DNA of 64,000 bases from Eutreptiella sp. 'Long Island Sound 2002'. Its lineage: Eukaryota > Euglenozoa > Euglenophyceae > Eutreptiales > Eutreptiaceae. The notes below the pieces were generated by a model. That model was not told the origin of the DNA. It did no database searches and saw nothing but the letters and a program-made list of their open reading frames with translations. The position numbers were made by a program, and so were the translations under genes. The first letter of the stretch is position 1; each line of letters starts with the position of its first letter. Of this stretch, positions 60,101-64,000 are shown one piece after another. The stretch lies in the NCBI GenBank assembly GCA_964036045.1, contig OZ038382.1, positions 10,406,235 through 10,470,234 on the forward strand, read 5' to 3'.

Positions 60101-63100
60101 ACCCACGGGGCGTCCCTATCCCCCTGCGGCCCAGGCTGGACCGGAGGGACTCGGGTGTAACCGCCGCTGTGTGGGCGAAGGAAAAATACCTGACGAACCC
60201 ACGGGGCGTCCCTATCCCTCCGCGGCCCAGGCTGGACCAGAGGGACTCGGGTGTACCCGCCGCTGTGTGGGGGAAGGAAAAATACCTGACGAACCCACGG
60301 GGCGTCCCTATCCCTCCGCGGCCCACGCTGGACCGGAGGGACTCGGGTGTAACCGCCGCTGTGTGGGGGAAGGAAAACTACCTGACGAACCCACGGGGCG
60401 TCCCTATCCCCCCGCGGCCCAGGCTGGACCGGAGGGACTCGGGTGTAACCGCCGCTGTGTGGGGGTAGGAAAAATACCTGACGAACCCACGGGGCGTCCC
60501 TATCCCCCCGCGGCCCAGGCTGGACCGGAGGGACTCGGGTGTAACCGCCGCTGTGTGGGGGAAGGTAAAATACCTGACGAACCCACGGGGCGTCCCTATC
60601 CCTCCGCGGCCCAGGCTGGACCGGAGGGACTCCGGTGTAGCCGCCGCTGTGTGGGGGGAGAAAAATTACCTGACGAACCCACGGGGCGTCCCTATCCCCC
60701 CGCGGCCCAGGCTGGACCTGAGGGACTCGGGTGTAACCGCCGCTGTGTGGGGGAAGGCAAAGTACCTGACAAACCCACGGGGCGTGCCTATCCCCCCGCG
60801 GCCCAGGCTGGACCGGAGGGACTCGGGTGTAACCGCCGCTGTGTGGGGAAAGGCAAAATACGTGACGAACCCACGGGGCGTCCCTATCCCTCCGCGGCCC
60901 AGGCTGGACCGGAGGGACTCGGGTGTAACCGCCGCTGTGTGGGGGAAGGAAAAATACCTGACGAACCCACGGGGCGTCCCTATCCCCCTGCGGCCCAGGC
61001 TGGACCGGAGGGACTCGGGTGTAACCGCCGCTGTGTGGGCGAAGGAAAAATACCTGACGAACCCACGGGGCGTCCCTATCCCTCCGCGGCCCAGGCTGGA
61101 CCAGAGGGACTCGGGTGTAACCGCCGCTGTGTGGGGGAAGGAAAAATACCTGACGAACCCACGGGGCGTCCCTATCCCTCCGCGGCCCACGCGGGACCGG
61201 AGGGACTCGGGTGTAACCGCCGCTGTGTGGGGGAAGGAAAAATACCTGACGAACCCACGGGGCATCCCTATCCCCCCGCGGCCCAGGCTGGACCGGAGGG
61301 ACTCGGGTGTAACCGCCGCTGTGTGGGGGTAGGAAAAATACCTGACGAACCCACGGGGCGTCCCTATCCCCCCGCGGCCCAGGCTGGACCGGAGGGACTC
61401 AGGTGTAACCGCCGCTGTGTGGGGGAAGGAAAAATACGTGACGAACCCACGGGGCGTCCCTATCCCTCCGCGGCCCAGGCTGGACCGGAGGGACTCGGGT
61501 GTAACCGCCGCTGTGTGGGGGTAGGAAAAATACCTGACGAACCCACGGGGCGTCCCTATCCCCCGGCGGCCCAGGCTGGACCGGAGGGACTCGGGTGTAA
61601 CCGCTGCTTCGTGGGGAAAGGCAAAATACCTGACGAACCCACGGGGCGTCCCTATCCCTCCGCGGCCCAGGCTGGACCGGAGGGACTCGGGTGTAACCGC
61701 CGCTGTGTGGGGAAAGGCAAAATACGTGACGAACCCACGGGGCGTCCCTATCCCTCCGCGGCCCAGGCTGGACCGGAGGGACTCGGGTGTAACCGCTGCT
61801 GTGTGGGCGAAGGAAAAATACCTGACGAACCCACGGGGCGTCCCTATCCCTCCGCGGCCCAGGCTGGACCAGAGGGACTCGGGTGTAACCGCCGCTGTGT
61901 GGGGGAAGGAAAAATACCTGACGAACCCACGGGGCGTCCCTATCCCTCCGCGGCCCACGCTGGACCGGAGGGACTCGGGTGTAACCGCCGCTGTGTGGGG
62001 GAAGGAAAAATACCTGACGAACCCACGGGGCATCCCTATCCCCCCGCGGCCCAGGCTGGACCGGAGGGACTCGGGTGTAACCGCCGCTGTGTGGGGGTAG
62101 GAAAAATACCTGACGAACCCACGGGGCGTCCCTATCCCCCCGCGGCCAAGGCTGGACCGGAGGGACTCAGGTGTAACCGCCGCTGTGTGGGGGAAGGAAA
62201 AATACGTGACGAACCCACGGGGCGTCCCTATCCCTCCGCGGCCCAGGCTGGACCGGAGGGACTCGGGTGTAACCGCCGCTGTGTGGGGGTAGGAAAAATA
62301 CCTGACGAACCCACGGGGCGTCCCTATCCCCCGGCGGCCCAGGCTGGACCGGAGGGACTCGGGTGTAACCGCTGCTTCGTGGGGAAAGGCAAAATACCTG
62401 ACGAACCCACGGGGCGTCCCTATCCCTCCGCGGCCCAGGCTGGACCGGAGGGACTCAGGTGTAACCGCCGCTGTGTGGGGAAAGGCAAAATACCTGACGA
62501 ACCCACGGGGCGTCCCTATCCCTCCGCGGCCCAGGCTAGACCGGAGGGACTCGGGTGTAACCGCCGCTGTGTGGGGGAAGGAAAAATACCTGACGAACCC
62601 ACGGGGCGTCCCTATCCCCCCGCGGCCCAGGCTGGACCGGAGGGACTCGGGTGTAACCGCCGCTGTGTGGGGGTAGGAAAAATACCTGACGAACCCACGG
62701 GGCATCCCTATCCCCCCGCGGCCCAGGCTGGACCGGAGGGACTCAGGTGTAACCGCCGCTGTGTGGGGGAAGGAAAAATACCTGACGAACCCACGGGGCG
62801 TCCCTATCCCTCCGCGGCCCAGGCTGGACCGGAGGGACTCGGGTGTAACCGCCGCTGTGTGGGGGTAGGAAAAATACCTGACGAACCCACGGGGCGTCCC
62901 TATCCCCCGGCGGCCCAGGCTGGACCGGAGGGACTCGGGTGTAACCGCTGCTTCGTGGGGAAAGGCAAAATACCTGACGAACCCACGGGGCGTCCCTATC
63001 CCTCCGCAGCCCAGGCTGGACCGGAGGGACTCAGGTGTACCCGCCGCTGTGTGGGGGAAGGTAAAATACCTGACGAACCCACGGGGCGTCCCTATCCCTC

Positions 63101-64000
63101 GGCGGCCCAGGCTGGACCGGAGGGACTCGGGTGTAACAGCCGCTGTGTGGGGGTAGGTAAAATACCTGACGAACCCACGGGGCGTCCCTATCCCTCCGCG
63201 GCCCAGGCTGGACCGGAGGGACTCGGGTGTAACCGCCGCTGTGTGGGGGAAGGTAAAATACCTGACGAACCCACGGGGCGTCCCTATCCCTCCGCGGCCC
63301 AGACTGGACCGGAGGGACTCCGGTGTAGCCGCCGCTGTGTGGGGGGAGAAAAATTACCTGACGAACCCACGGGGCGTCCCTATCCCCCCGCGGCCCAGGC
63401 TGGACCTGAGGGACTCGAGGGGTAACCGCCGCTGTGCGGGGGAAGGTAAAATACCTGACGAACCCACGGGGCGTGCCTATCCCCCCGCGGCCCAGGCTGG
63501 ACCGGAGGGACTCAGGTGTAACCGCCGCTGTGTGGGGGAAGGAAAAATACGTGACGAACCCACGGGGCGTCCCTATCCCTCCGCGGCCCAGGCTGGACCG
63601 GAGGGACTCGGGTGTAACCGCCGCTGTGTGGGGGTAGGAAAAATACCTGACGAACCCACGGGGCGTCCCTATCCCCCGGCGGCCCAGGCTGGACCGGAGG
63701 GACTCGGGTGTAACCGCTGCTTCGTGGGGAAAGGCAAAATACCTGACGAACCCACGGGGCGTCCCTATCCCTCCGCGGCCCAGGCTGGACCGGAGGGACT
63801 CGGGTGTAACCGCCGCTGTGTGGGGGAAGGAAAAATACCTGACGAACCCACGGGGCGTCCCTATCCCCCTGCGGCCCAGGCTGGACCGGAGGGACTCGGG
63901 TGTAACCGCCGCTGTGTGGGCGAAGGAAAAATACCTGACGAACCCACGGGGCGTCCCTATCCCTCCGCGGCCCAGGCTGGACCAGAGGGACTCGGGTGTA
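48185..64000. repeat. 96-bp GC-rich satellite array, about 165 units, runs off the window
   Basis: ACCTGACGAACCC recurs every 96 bp (for example 48582 and 48678), with rare units of 94-97. The unit has a short variable part (GAAGGAAAAATACCTGACGA and variants) and a conserved part (CCACGGGGCGTCCCTATCC through GACCGGAGGGACTCGGG to CCGCTGTGTGGGGG). Two main variants, CCTCCGCGG and CCCCCGCGG, are interspersed. Blocks of 4-5, 8, 9 and 14 units are repeated as groups. Because 96 is a multiple of three, long frames are open on both strands. I do not regard them as genes. Confidence 0.93.

Noticed and set aside
59403-63425. 1340-codon frame and similar frames on both strands over the 96-bp satellite
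   Set aside because: Unit length is a multiple of three and all phases are equally open; units with one-base deletions break phase without any sign of selection.
48185-64000. CRISPR-like regular repeat spacing
   Set aside because: Units are contiguous and vary gradually. There are no unique spacers, no cas genes, and the context is eukaryotic.

Overview
This is eukaryotic repeat DNA with no bacterial or viral gene organisation and no recognisable host gene, rRNA or functional tRNA. It holds two related Ty3/gypsy chromodomain retrotransposons, two unrelated non-LTR retrotransposons (LINE-A, LINE-B), a piece of an old coding remnant, and several tandem arrays. The primer-binding site of the better gypsy copy (CCTCTGCTACCA on the + strand, 26005-26016) matches the 3' end of an animal-type initiator tRNA-Met. 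That, with a chromodomain integrase and RNase H-bearing LINEs, suggests a metazoan with a repeat-rich genome. The species cannot be named from this sequence.

Layout: all four retrotransposons lie on the minus strand. 1-7276 is the 5' part of gypsy copy 1 (5' LTR and gag), with a 5'-truncated LINE-A nested in gag at 257-4101. 7277-7803 is a spacer. 7809-26802 is gypsy copy 2, flanked by the 5-bp duplication AGAGA: 3' LTR, polypurine tract, 2.2 kb non-coding region, pol, gag, PBS and 5' LTR. Its pol is split by 7.7 kb of extra DNA: a 6.3 kb foreign segment (15271-21556) plus a second copy of 1.4 kb of pol. The foreign segment is almost free of A on the + strand over about 5 kb, so all six reading frames are falsely open, and it contains a 188/195-bp minisatellite.

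26808-27690 is a decayed coding remnant, followed by AT-richer DNA with no gene to 33.1 kb. LINE-B occupies about 33106-44040: a compound (TG)n tail, 3' UTR, ORF2 (unassigned N-terminal domain, APE endonuclease, RT, RNase H, C-terminal zinc motif), ORF1 (coiled coil), and about 22 tandem 103-bp monomers in the 5' UTR. A 3'-UTR-only copy of LINE-B lies at 45608-46008.

The right third is tandem DNA: a 49-bp array (47285-48184), then a 96-bp satellite running off the window (48185-64000, about 165 units). The satellite unit shares most of its sequence, in the same orientation, with the LINE-B 5'-UTR monomer. Gag and Pol of the gypsy element are in one frame separated by a single UGA in the context UGA-CGG, which suggests stop-codon readthrough. 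The satellite/LINE monomer relation and this readthrough junction are the two observations most worth following.
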